A stretch of DNA of 64,000 bases, taken from positions 8,407,805 to 8,471,804 of the forward strand of contig JABAKD010000030.1 of the NCBI GenBank assembly GCA_012845835.1, read 5' to 3'. A program made the position numbers and the translations under genes. Every line of letters begins with the position of its first letter. Position 1 is the first letter of the stretch. The notes under the pieces are model-generated. The model saw nothing but the letters and a program-made list of their open reading frames with translations. It had not been told where the DNA came from and did not search any database. Of this stretch, positions 14,401-27,154 are shown piece by piece. This DNA is from Undaria pinnatifida (Eukaryota; Sar; Phaeophyceae; Laminariales; Alariaceae).

Positions 14401-17400
14401 AAAGTCAAGTTTTGTCGAGCAGCGCTCTATAACAAGGTTTTCCGTAGAACTTCGTATACGCAACAAACAACTTCCAAGAGCTTCTTCTTCTTCTTCTTCT
14501 ACGTGTCTACATGCACACGTACAGGCTTTCGCTTGGTAGTCACACCTTGCGAGTGCCAACCCCCCCCCTCAGCAGATTCCAGTTGCAATATCGCTATATC
14601 GCCGGCTGTCTATCATATCAGTGCACACACAGCAAGCAGCACAGTAAAGTACAGGACACCTACCTGGTGCTACTATCAATAAGAAGAAACACGGATTGAA
14701 AAAAGGCAGGCTGATATTTATTTCGATTGAGGCATAAGAAATCCGAGATTCGTTGTGCTGAAGCTAGTGCGGGACGCTCCCGTCACGCTGAAGTTACCGT
14801 AGAACGCTCCCCCTTCCAAAATAAGAAACCCAGCCCGAAGTCAGTCAGTGTTCATGTTCTTAGTAGGCAAAAGTATAGGCTTTCCCCCTCCGGGATCCAT
14901 GATACCAGGTACGTCGTTTGGCATGAAACTCCGGAGGTGAGGTGTCGCAAGTGAGCAGGGCGTGCGTTCCTACTGTGAGCGATAGCAGGTACGACAACAC
15001 CCAAAAAAATCTTGAAAGCTTTCTAAATATGAAAAAAAAAGTGCAGTGTTAAACCACCGCGCAAGTTAGAGCGCAAGCGACGCCGACCACCCCAAACGAT
15101 CCTATAGTTTTACTCTATATACTGTGTTCCGCATGCCGCAAGATCGCCTCGGCTTTTCACGGATCAGGAGTTTTCAAAAATCTCGCGGGTCGGGTCGGGT
15201 CGGGTCAGGAGGTGGTCGAAGTGTCACGGGTCGGGTCGGGTCGGGTCGGGTCGGGAGGTTTTCACGTATGGCTCGTGATAACGCGCTGGCAATCACCCAC
15301 CTCCATGTTTTGCACCGAAGACCCAACCAGATTCCGCGCGCTCTTCCAGCTGTCCCTCACGAGCATCAGCGTGCATACGGCGGAAAGGAGGGTGGCGAGC
15401 ACGGACGGTGGCTTATCGTAGTTGCGGACCATGAACCAGTCCGCTCCTGTGATGGTCTTGAGCCGCTTGACCGTGTCGAGGAACAGCTCCCGCGTCTTGC
15501 CGGCATCGTCGGCATAGAACTGCTCCACCTCGGCTTCCAGCTTGTCACGGTTTTCCTGGCCAAATCAGAACGTCGGCGATTTTTTTTCCTTCGATCGGAT
15601 GCGGGTGTAATTTTTGGAAAACTAGACCGCATGCGATCGGAGTTGCGTGCTATACCGTACCAGGATCTGGCGGCGTTTTTATTTGCGAGATAAATCCGGA
15701 AACTAAAACCTCGGTTAGTTGGGTTTTTTACGTCGGCCGTGGGTTGAGGATACGATTCTTTCGTATAATAATTCGCTCTTTGCGAACGCGAGCCCGTTCG
15801 AGTTTTAACGGTTTTAAACACCTACGTATCTTCCTTTTGGAACTCTCTCTTATTTTTAGAAAAAATAGCTCAGATGCGTTCATTCCCCTGCGTTTATACC
15901 CTCGCCGGTATTTCGATCGCACCAAAAGAGGTAACAACAATAAACGGTGCGTCGTAAAAAGAAACACGCGATGGTGCGTGCTGGACTAAAATGAAACGTT
16001 GGGGTGGAGCGGGGGGGGGGGGGGGGGGTCCTGCCGACGACGCCAATTGTAGTGGTACTCCGAGTGGGGGATGCGTGGTTGGTCGGTGTTGGGAAGCGTG
16101 CTCCTCACGGGTTCCGGTGCCCTTGTTTGGTCTCTCCTCATGGCTCGCTGGATAGACTCAAAGCTTATACATTATTTCCTCTACATTGAACTCTAAAAGA
16201 CAGACAAAACAGGCCCTTGGCACATGGTAGCGCAGGGCAAGGCAAGTAGAGCAGGCAGAGCATGTAAAGCAGGTAGTGAGAGCGCGGGGGTGGGGTGAAG
16301 CTCACAGAGTTCGCGTCACCCCAGCATTGCTGCTGTGCTCTCTTCCGGACCTTTTCCTATGGAACGTACAAGGAACGTTCTCCTAGATGTTCTATATTCC
16401 CATGAGCGCCTAGCGCGCTTACTTCTATCTATTTTGTCCAGAGGAGGAGCGTTCCATTTCCGAAAACGCTCTCGTGGTACAAACTAGCTAGATTCTACGG
16501 GTTATCCGCTTCACTCAGAACATTCCGTTTAAGAGAACCTTCTTGTGGCCAATAGACCATGACTCTGCGGACTATCCTACCGAATCTATTGCCAGATATA
16601 CTGACACTCTGTTACAGGGGGGGGTTCGTCCCGCACAGAATGGCGCGGCAAAAGAGCTATTTTTTTCGGGGGCGCGGTGTGGCAAGGCGTTAAGGCCGTC
16701 GGGGGTTAACCTTGTTTCGGGCCCATGTACAAGGCGCGTGGCTACGTACGATCGAGGGGCGTTATAGCGCTTTTTTCGGCGTTTTTTGTTTTTCTTTTTT
16801 CGTTTTCTGGATGATGGACGGTTTCGGGCTAATGAAGCCTTTTTTTTTTTCGCCGCAGTCCCGACACGGGAACAAAATACTTGGAGTTAGTATTGACTGG
16901 GATAATTTTCAGGGCTTGTCCAAAGTATTAACCGCCAAAAATCATCGGAATGTCATTCTTGTTTTGCAGTATGGTATGATTATTTGTACATATGTGCGGT
17001 ATACATAAAGCTAGGCCATGGGGTTTGGTCATCGGGTCGCACTTAAAAACAAGAGTATACATAATACAGTATACACAAAAACGCGTTTCTTTGTCGTAGC
17101 GCGAGCATGCGACACACACGGTGGCCGGCGCAAGCTGTGCGCGTGTCTTACAGGCACTCCGCATTGGAGTTTGGACTGGAAAAGTCGTCGTCAACTGTTC
17201 CAGCAAAGATCCCGGGTTGCTTCGCGTGAAGGATGCTGCACAGGAGAAGACCGTTAGAGGTCGAGAACCGAACCAAGAGTGATCTGGCGTTTGTTGAGAG
17301 AGAGAGTTTCGTAGGGGTTTTGGTTCATTACTCTTTGGTTGAAAAATTGGCATTGATCGCATCGGCATGGCGGTAGTTTTGTTTGATCGCGCCAGTGGCT

Positions 17401-20400
17401 GTACCAGGTGGATACAGCACGGGACGGTGCTGGCAGACTGGCAGAACACGCTAACAGACAGTCGTGCTGTCGCTAGCAGCTGGCCGGCAGCTACTGGGCC
17501 AGGTATTCGTCATTTCTAGCTGTTTTGCCAGGTGTTCATGATTTTTTTCGTTCGGTTCGTGCGGTTTGTGACAACGTCTTCTGACAATGCATTCGGACAC
17601 TCGAGAGAGATGCGAGAAGAACGTCGGACAGACGAGGCACGGGCAACACAAAAAATCGTCAGTTTTGTCATTTCCAATTTGTATCCCAAGAATGTCCATT
17701 AAATAGAGTTTGCAGGTGAGTGGTGGCTCAGTTCATCTCCCACGGCAGCACCATAACGCTTACTCAAGTTTCGGGATGAAGACAGGTCGACGAAAGACTA
17801 AAAAATCGCCTTTTTCAAGGTAAGGCAAGAGAAGCGCGAAATGAAAAGAAAGTAAATGGTGTCAGGCCAAGCCAAGTTATACGTAGTACGTAGTCGGATT
17901 GAATGGACATATGAAGACGGTTGTTTGCCGGTCGAAACTTGTTTCGACGCGATTCGCCTGGGCCACCGTTCACGCAACTACTACTGCAGTTGCTGGTGTT
18001 GCTCTGCCTCTTGATAGTCTGAGATCTTAGCACACTAAACGATATCTTGATACTTCGAAGTATAATCATAAGTCATGGACATTTTATCGCGATACTCGCA
18101 AAATCTTTACACCTCACTGCATATACGTATATGTACATGGATTTTTCTTGTTCAACCGTCGCGAAGCCTAAACCTTCAGTGACCGTGTCGACTTCGTAGG
18201 CTCGACCTCCCCCCCATTTTACCCCGTATGCAGCGCTGTGATTGAACGCACATTGTGCACGAGACGAAAAGGACTAGATTTAAACACTGGTTGATTGGTT
18301 GATTGGGTTAGGGCTAGGGTTAGTGTTGATTGTGTGCTTAAACACGATACGTCCATCACGACGGTTGATTATAGTAGGGTTTCCAATGATAGGTTGGCTA
18401 CATAGCAGCGGGCTATCGGAACGGTGGAATAAATATTTTGCCCAATTAGCCACTTTTTTTTCTTCCGGTCGAGAGCGCACTCCACGCCGTGCCTTTGCAA
18501 AGAAGCAACCATAATTATAAAGACCATCCGGTTTTGAGTATTTTAAGACCGTAGTAAAGACAAGACAAGACCATACACCGGTATACGTCTTGTAGACGCT
18601 TGTCTGTCTACCGCTGACTCCACCACTCCACTCCCCCCACTACTGTTCGCTCAACGAGTAAGCCCCCCTGCGTTTCATATTATAAGGTTAGCGTTAGTGT
18701 CGTACACAATAGTGACCCGCAATCACAGTAATGGTTCCGTCAGTCTCGTCTCGGATTCCTTCTCACCACGAGAGCCGCGTGCTTGCGCTCCAAGTTGTCC
18801 CCCAGCTCCTTCTTCTTGAGGTGCTCGTGTCGACACACACGCTCCAAGGCCTGCGTCGACTGAAGCCTGGACACCGTCGCGTCGTAGGGTGGTACAGCCT
18901 CGGCAATCTGCGGGTGTTTTTTTTTTACAAGCCGCGAAAAAAAAAAGTGTGCGTTTTCGAGGCGCTGAAGGTAGGCAGTCTAAGGCCTTCGATGTCAAGA
19001 GAGACTAGGGAAAACCCACGAGCGCGGTGGGAATGCTGAGCCTTCCTCTGCACCCCTAAAAATGGAGGCGTTTATCATATCGGGGTTTGTGAAGACAACG
19101 AGATCTGTGACCACGGCCTAGTCCAGAAGATGATATGTATAGGCGACATAGACAAGAACAAAAAGAGCGAGATGAGTATTAGGGGGAGAAGAGAATCCGA
19201 GCAGCCGTGGTTTTGTGCAGCCTCGTTATATGCCCAGAGGCGGAGGAAAACTTAAGGGGGGGGGGGGGGGGCTGCCCTCCCATCCAATTTGGCTAGATCC
19301 AATGCACCATTCACGCCGTTAATAACCGGCCTCCGGACGGCAAGGAAAAACAACAACTGTTTTTTTTTTGCATGATCGTCCTAAAGGCAGCCCTTACATC
19401 TTCCTCTGCTGTTGAAATTTTTTTCGAGCGTTGAGTGCCTACACACGCGCCCCACCTACCCGTTCCTCCAACAAACGACCAAAAACAGCACCCTGATGTT
19501 CGTTTTGTTTTTCTTTCCTCTTTTTAAACGGTGCGACACGATTTTTTTTTTCGCTTAAAAAACAAACAAACAAACAAACAAACAAACAAACAAAACAAAA
19601 AACGCGGATTCGTTTCCATCGTGTATCTACTGTGTCTCCCTCCCGCGTCCTCTTCGTACAGTAGCCGCGCTCCGGTTCCTCCCCACTACCTATTCTTTCG
19701 TATATACCTGCTTCTTGGCGTCCTCGATACTGTCCGAGGCGCACAGTTCTCCCGCCTCGGCCGCGATACGACGAACGCAGGCCACGACCCTTGGGTTGTT
19801 CGGGTCGACACCGTGCGGCAGGTGGGGTAGCTTTTTCGCGACCTGGGGCGAGACAAGGCGGAAGCCAATCGGCAAAAATAAAAAAAACCGGGCGGACGGG
19901 TAAAGAGGGCGGGCCAACCTGCCAAGCGAGGGTGATGTAAGATGCGATACAAGTTAACCATTCGCCCAACGACCTACCTCACTCCTCATGTTTTGCCCCA
20001 GCTTTCCACACTGTCTTGCCGTTCTGAAACGGAAGTCCACTACTGCGGTCTTTTGAGGCTTGCGAAATCTCCTACTAGGTGAAGCGATGCTGCAGTATGC
20101 ACAGCTATGCTTTATACCAGGCACAAAGTATGCCAATGAAGTAGAAGTGTGGGGGTGGAATAATTAGAGTTGGGAGTCCGCAGGATCTCGCGACTGTAAA
20201 CTAATCGGTGGATTACGCTCAGCCAACTAAGTGACTATAATCGGCAATGTCGGCTGGTGAAATCAGCTGGCTGAGGGAGGGGAGGCGCCAAAAAAAGAAA
20301 AGAACGCACTCCGCATTGAATAATCCTTCCTACGAGTGTGGAAACCCAATAAATATCGGATAGTCGGCACCTCCGGAAAACGATTAACTATTAGTATGGC

Positions 20401-23400
20401 TAATTACTAGTCGGTAACTTGAGTCGTGACGACTCTCTGCTCTAGAAAAAAAAAAAAAAAAAAATCACATTCAAGGAAGACGACATAATTTTACATTCAA
20501 GGAAGACGACATGGACGACATAGAGCTTAATAATACCACCCTCCCTACGTATTAATTGGCCGTAAATAGGGAGAACAGGATTGATGGTCTTCTCCCCAGG
20601 CGTTATGGACGCCGGGGTCAGGGGAAAATGCTGAACACTTTTTCTGACGGGCGTTTTCCGATTCAAATCATTAGGGATTAGTATATACTGTATCGGTAGT
20701 AGCTCAAAAGGAAAAGTATGTGGGGAAAGGAAAGGAAACGGGGGAAATGGCTGGCCAGCAGAAGGTCATTGGAGAGAAATACTGCTGCTTTGTGGAAGGA
20801 TTTTCGATTTGTATCGGGACGATATCTACCCTACACTGTCGGAGGTAAAAAATACCAATAGTTACAATCATAATTACAATAATAATGATATGTCGGGGGG
20901 AGGGTGGTGAATTTTCATTCATTAATATGATACCATTAATGATATCAGTGCGTTAACGAAATTCTTCTTTTTGAGGGAGATGGCATAATTAGTTGATCTA
21001 TAGATGATGTAGGAGGCGACATAAAATCAAGACGAGCCTTTACTTTTCACACCTACCTGAAAGAACGCGATCAAGACGAAACCAAAAGGCACATATACAT
21101 GTGTCGGACACAAACTATAAAATACACGCAAGGCAACGCAAGGCGACGCAAGGCGGCAGCATTCCATCCGGCGCGCGAAGAAGAGTAGAAGAGGGGAAAA
21201 AAAAGTTAGGTCGCTGTTTCACTTTTCACTCACGAGCATGGCGTAGACTCCGTCGTACTGGCTCTCGTCGTTCTCAAACATTTCGTAGAACTGCTTCGTG
21301 GCGTGAGGGTATACCGGCGGGGATATCCACTTCTCGGCAATTTCACCGCGTCAGATCACAGAGATTATTGCGTTTCGTGTTTCGTACGCGGAGAGTCCAA
21401 ATGGCCACAATAAAACGACACGTGAGGGTACGGGCGGCGGGGGACGGGGAGCGGAGGGAGGGTGTAAGTATTGTCCATGCATGGCCGTAGTCCGTCATAC
21501 CATAGATTCTATTATAGCATTCCTGCAACGCCGGGACGGAGCACATAGGGTTTTCACCGACCAGGGAGGCATTGCTGGGGGAGGCGGGGGGGTGGGGAGG
21601 GGTACTCATTCTCATGCATATCCACCGCAAGTTGCACGTAGTGTTATTATTCACGTTGCCGGTCCCGAGAAAATGCAGCATGAACGAGCTTTTACACGTC
21701 GATCACTCATAACAAATCCCCCGAAAGAAAAACAAGGCCAAGGTAACCCAACCATTCATCGATGCGGCTTTATTTTCCACGAAGCTTACAGAGCATCGCA
21801 TCGGCTCTTCTGAACGACGGACTTGCTTGGTGGTTGAAACAGCTGTCTATGTCGCTGTGCCACGTTTTTAAAAAAACGTTTTTAGACGGTTCAATCCGTT
21901 GTGTTATTAGCTAGCTGCTTGGGGTTTGGCACAGATGGCTAACGGAATACCCCCTGCCGTATCTCAAACCAGGTAGATCCCGAATGAAGTTGGACGTGGC
22001 GACGACCTTCAATAACATTGTGGGGTTTGTTTCCGTCGCGACAAGACGGAGCACGACGGAAGCCACGTCCATAGCACGTGCACTTAATTACGATCCCAAG
22101 TGATCCGGGGTACCCCGTCCGCTTGCATCAGGGTTTGGCACAGATGGCTAACGGAATTCCCCCTGCCGTATCTCAAACCAGGTAGATCCCGAATGAAGTT
22201 GGACGTGGCGGCGACCTTCAATAACATTGTGGGGTTTGTTTCCGTCGCGACAAGACGGAGCACGACGGAAGCCACGTCCATAGCACGTGTACTTAATTAC
22301 GATCCCAAGTTATCCGGGGTACCCCGTCCGCTTGCATCAGGGTTTGGCACAGATGGCTAACGGAATTCCCCCTGCCGTATCTCAAACCAGGTAGATCCCG
22401 AATGAAGTTGGACGTGGCGGCGACCTTCCATAACATTGTGGGGTTTACTTCCGTCGCGACAAGGCGGAACACGACGGAAGCCACGTCCATAGCGCATGTA
22501 CTTAATTACGATCCCAAGTGATGCGGGGTACCCCGTCGTCCGCTTGCATCAGCTTCACAACTAACCCCGTGCTGGGAGTGCTCGTCTTTTTTTCGGAAAC
22601 TATTATACCAACGACGAGGTCGAAATAAAAAGCACGGTTCACTTCCCCTCGCCCCTCCCCCGCCCCCCCGCCCCCCCCATTCTCCCCCCTCCCCCTCTTC
22701 TCCACCCTCTCCCGCTTCTCCCCCCTCCCCCTGTTCCCTCCCCCCCTCCCCCCCTTCTCTCTCCATTTTCACACACCTCCACGAACTCCCCGGCTTCCCA
22801 CAACCCGATGCGAACTTCGTCTTGATGGTCGTCGAGCTCCGGGACGAACACCGGAGTTCGCAGCTGTTCGTGCGCCGTTGTTGCCAATCAGTGTAATTGT
22901 TGATTTTTTTTTTCAATGTGCAGTCGTTGGTTTTTCGACATGGTTGCAACAAAAGAGGGTCGTCGAGCGTTGTTTGCCGCGTTGTTTTGAGAACGAACGT
23001 AAAAATCGTTGATGGCCGCGTTGTTGTCAACGTAGTCGTTGGTGGTGTTGGTGCGAATGTAGCCGTCGATATGTTTTGCGCCGTTGTCGCAAAAAGTTCG
23101 TCGTTGATGTCGCCACCGCAGCCGGTCGGTCATGCGCAACGCAATGTGCAGGAACGTACGGCAAGTTAGGGTGGATCGCAGGGCATACGCATGGCTCACG
23201 AGGCGAACAAGGGGAGGCGGGAGAGATGGGAGCGTACTCATTTGTTGCTTGCCTTAGTCATTTGACCGTTGACCACTCATCCCTTTCGATACAGAGGACT
23301 AATCCTCCCTCTAATAGAGGCACCTAGCTCATACATTTGGGCGATCAGTACGTTTCTTCCGCATACTTCGAAGTATTACATTAAAAAACTGTTTGGTTAT

Positions 23401-26400
23401 CTCATCTCCTTCCTGTTTGGCCGTCTGTGGCCGTCATCTATCTCCCAAGACAGCGATCGCTTTCTCGCTTCTATCTAATGTACCACATGGTGGGAGGGGG
23501 GGGGGGGGGGGGGGTGGTTATTATCACAATTATTATTTTTATTTTTTCCTCCCACAATATAGCTTAAACAGTCGCCGGTCCGACACAAATCGAACACCGT
23601 TGTTCCGTGAAGCAGTAGCACTTCTCTTACATAGGACCCCTCTGCCAATAATGTCCTAATTTCCCTTCCCCACATATTTTCATTTTTGCTATCGATATAA
23701 CCTTGCTCCTATTGCTCATCAATGTTCCATCCCAGGGGGAGGGGTTATTGAAACACAGGACAGCGACCTTCTCAAAGGTTGGGCCTAAACAAGTATCTAG
23801 CCACTGGATTTGAAGACGGCGTTTTTGCGGGTTGAAGTGAAAGGGCTGTCCAGGCCCCGGAAAAGCGCTGTGGTTTTGCCCTTGCCGAGACAGCCAGGTT
23901 TAGTCTTTTACGCAAATTGTCAGGTGATATCGATGGGCCACCCCACCGAAAGATGCTGTTGCACTGTACGTCACAGATGAATATTTTCGAACACGCACTT
24001 AAACATGCTCCATCGAATCCTCAAGTTGGATGCAATACCGAGACAACTGTACGTATAGTAAGTCTCACATCAAACAAATATAAAAAAACAAAAAAAAATA
24101 TCGAAAAAAACGCTACGCGGACGCGACACGCACCTCGAATTCTCCGTCTCGCTTGTCCGACACCCACATGCCGGCGCTGCGCACCCCCTTGCTATCCGTG
24201 AGGGTCCCCCTCCCGTGACGCATTCCCCCTTGGAACTCCCCGTCGTAGAACGAGCCGTCGCAGTATCGCGCCAGGGCCTCGCCGTGGGGCTTGTTTCGGT
24301 GGAAGTTCCCGTAGACGGTGTCCTGCGATGTTGCGCCGACACCGCAGCGAGAGCGGGGAGGGGGGAGGACGCAGCAGAATAGAAAGTGAATATGTGGGTT
24401 TGTGGAATAAAAAAAGTTAGGCCATTCAGTAGGGGCGCCTCGCGGTAAGGCGAGGTGGTGTGTGCCAGAGCAACGTGAGACCGCGTCGTATTAGGGGAAG
24501 CAGCGTTGATTCGTTCCAGGTGTTGTGAGTGCAAGTTCCTCGGTCGCGCCCCCCTCAAAAAAGCGAATTTTGACCGCCTTATGTAGGGATGCCGCCTTAT
24601 TCAGACCGCCTTATCTCGCGCGAAAAAAGCGATTTTGACCGCCTTGTATCGGTATACTGCCTTGTTCAGACCGCCTTATCTCGCGCAAAAAAAGCGAGTT
24701 TGACCGCCTTATGTAGGGATACCGTCTTAATCAGACCGCCTTATCTCGCGCAAAAAAGCGATTTTGACCGCCTTATGTTGGTATACCGCCTTAATCAGAC
24801 CGCCTTATCTCGCGCAAAAAAACGATTTTGACCGCCTTATGTTGGGATACCGCCTTAATCAGACCGCCTTATCTCGCGCAAAAAAAGCGATTTTGACCGC
24901 CTTATATCGGTATACCGCCTTATTGAGACCGCCTTACCTCGCGCAAATAACTAATTTTGACCGCCTTATATCGGTATACCGCCTTAATCAAATCGCCTTA
25001 ACTCGCGCGAAAAAACGATTTTGACCGCCTTATATCGGTATACCGCCTTAATCAGACCGCCTTGTCTCGCGCAAAAAAGCGATTTCGACCGCTTTATATA
25101 GGAATACCGTCTTATTCAGACCGCCTTATCGGGGGACCCCCTCCTATTGTACATGATGTGTGTCTGTGTTCGTCACATACACTCCAACTTTATTTTTGTC
25201 ATCCATCGGAATCCAGAAAAAGCAAGCGTCCAACGTCATTGGTGATTATTTCGTCCTGTTGCAAAAGAGGCCAAAAGCTGTCGTGGTGGGGCGGTGGTGG
25301 GGGACGGTACTGATGGAAGACGTGATATTGTTGGCCAAGTTGTTGTACAGGCTACACATTAGGATGAACCAATTAAATCCCCCCCCCCCCCCGGCCGTAC
25401 ATCAACCTCGTGGAGGTACACCTTTTTTTGGCCGGAGTTCCTCACTTGCTGAGCTCCATTTTTTATTATATACCAGGAATATTTTTACTCATTCCTTCTG
25501 TTGTCTTCGCAACTTTCTTTCTCCGTGTCCCTCCGTAGACGTGACTCAGGTCCGGGGGGCAGCAAGCAGGCTTTTCTCCCCTCTCCCCACTGCGGTACAC
25601 GCCTTCGTGTTCTATTGCGAGAAGGCTCCAGCCCTTTCTTCCCTCGTCCACTCGCATGGAATTGTGCCATACCCCCACCCAAATGGTTTTGATAGAAATG
25701 AAAAGTGCAATCCGATGAGCGCAAGCCTCGTGGGACAGGAGGTACTCTCCAAAACGGTCATCGTGTGAAAAAAGTAAATGAAATTTTCCGACAATTGAGG
25801 GTTAAGGAGCCCGGGCATTTCACAAAAAAAAAGACGAAAAGCGCTTCGTAATAATGTCTCTATCGTAGCGCTTGTTCCGCGTTGGACAGTTGTGTACAGC
25901 GTTATCCACTGGGCCACCCAGTCACTTGAAGGCCTGAATCTGGCTAAGTTTGTTGTACGGGTGCAAGGCGGTGTTGGCTTGGTTGGTTGTACACTGTAGC
26001 ACCTATCCACCTTAACCAGCCAGTCACAACTAGTGTCACAACTAGTGACTGGGTGGTCTAGTGAGTAGTGCTGCATAAACCAACAGGTAGAAAATGGCGC
26101 ATGGTGAGCGCGGCTGCGCCGTGAAGAGCCGCGCAAATGGTGGGAGTTGCAACTTTTGAGTAGGCCAATCGTTTCTCAACCAAGGGAGCTATGTCCACTC
26201 ACTGTGTTCGGATCCGATGCGCACGTTACTGCTGCCTATTGTGTCAAACACCTATATTAGGTATATCCCATGAGATTGCGCTCGGCATTGGGCTTAGCTT
26301 ATAAGCTCTGTTGGTTGTATAACACTACCCATTATTGATAGACCATTCAGTCATGGAGTGACTGAGCGGTCTAGCGGATAATCCTATACAACCAAAAATA

Positions 26401-27118
26401 AAAAAACTCAAAACAACCGAGAGACTCGAATCCCGGCCCCCGTTATGCTAGCTGAGCTATCAGTTTAAGCGGTTGAGAGCGCTGCTCAAAATACTGATGA
26501 TCCATGAGCCAACAAGGGGCAGTGGAGCTTTTTGCATGCATCTCGCACCAACCGAATCCTGCTGTAAAGAATCGCCACCCAATCAGATCGATCATAATTG
26601 TGGAACAAAGGTTGGAATCACGCCTTTTGATAAGACGCGCTGTGAAAATTTTTCAACAAGTACAGCCTGTTGTCTAGCAGCTCCCGCAAAAACAAACACG
26701 AGGGTCGAGCAAAGCAAACGCTTAAGATCGTCCCACCCACTCGCCGTATATCAAGAAATGTTGCTAGAAGTGTGTATACCGGTAGATGATGATTGCCATC
26801 ACTTCTAGCAGATGGAACAGAACTCACCCTCATCTCGGAGGAGTACAGACCCTTCCCCTCGCGAAGGCCGTGCTTCGCCTCTCCGGCGTAGGACGAACCG
26901 TCGGGCCAGGTCCACAAACCTTCTCCGTGTATCATGTCGTGATCAAATTCTCCTAACAGCAGCAATAAAAATCATCGACATCGACATCAACATCACCATC
27001 AACAAACGGAAAGCCGTGTCGTTATAGATATGTCTCGACAATCAAACGCCAACATCAACAACAACAACAACAACAGCAACAACAACAACAGCAACAGCAA
27101 CAACAACAATAACAACAA

Positions 27119-27154
<36 letters not shown>

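Noticed and set aside
11428-18907. A conventional axonemal dynein heavy chain
   Set aside because: No P-loop or AAA+ exons seen, and MORN and Ig-like exons precede the stalk in the same frame.
24564-25134. Regularly spaced repeats that could suggest a CRISPR array
   Set aside because: Units are contiguous with no unique spacers, in a eukaryotic intron with no cas genes.
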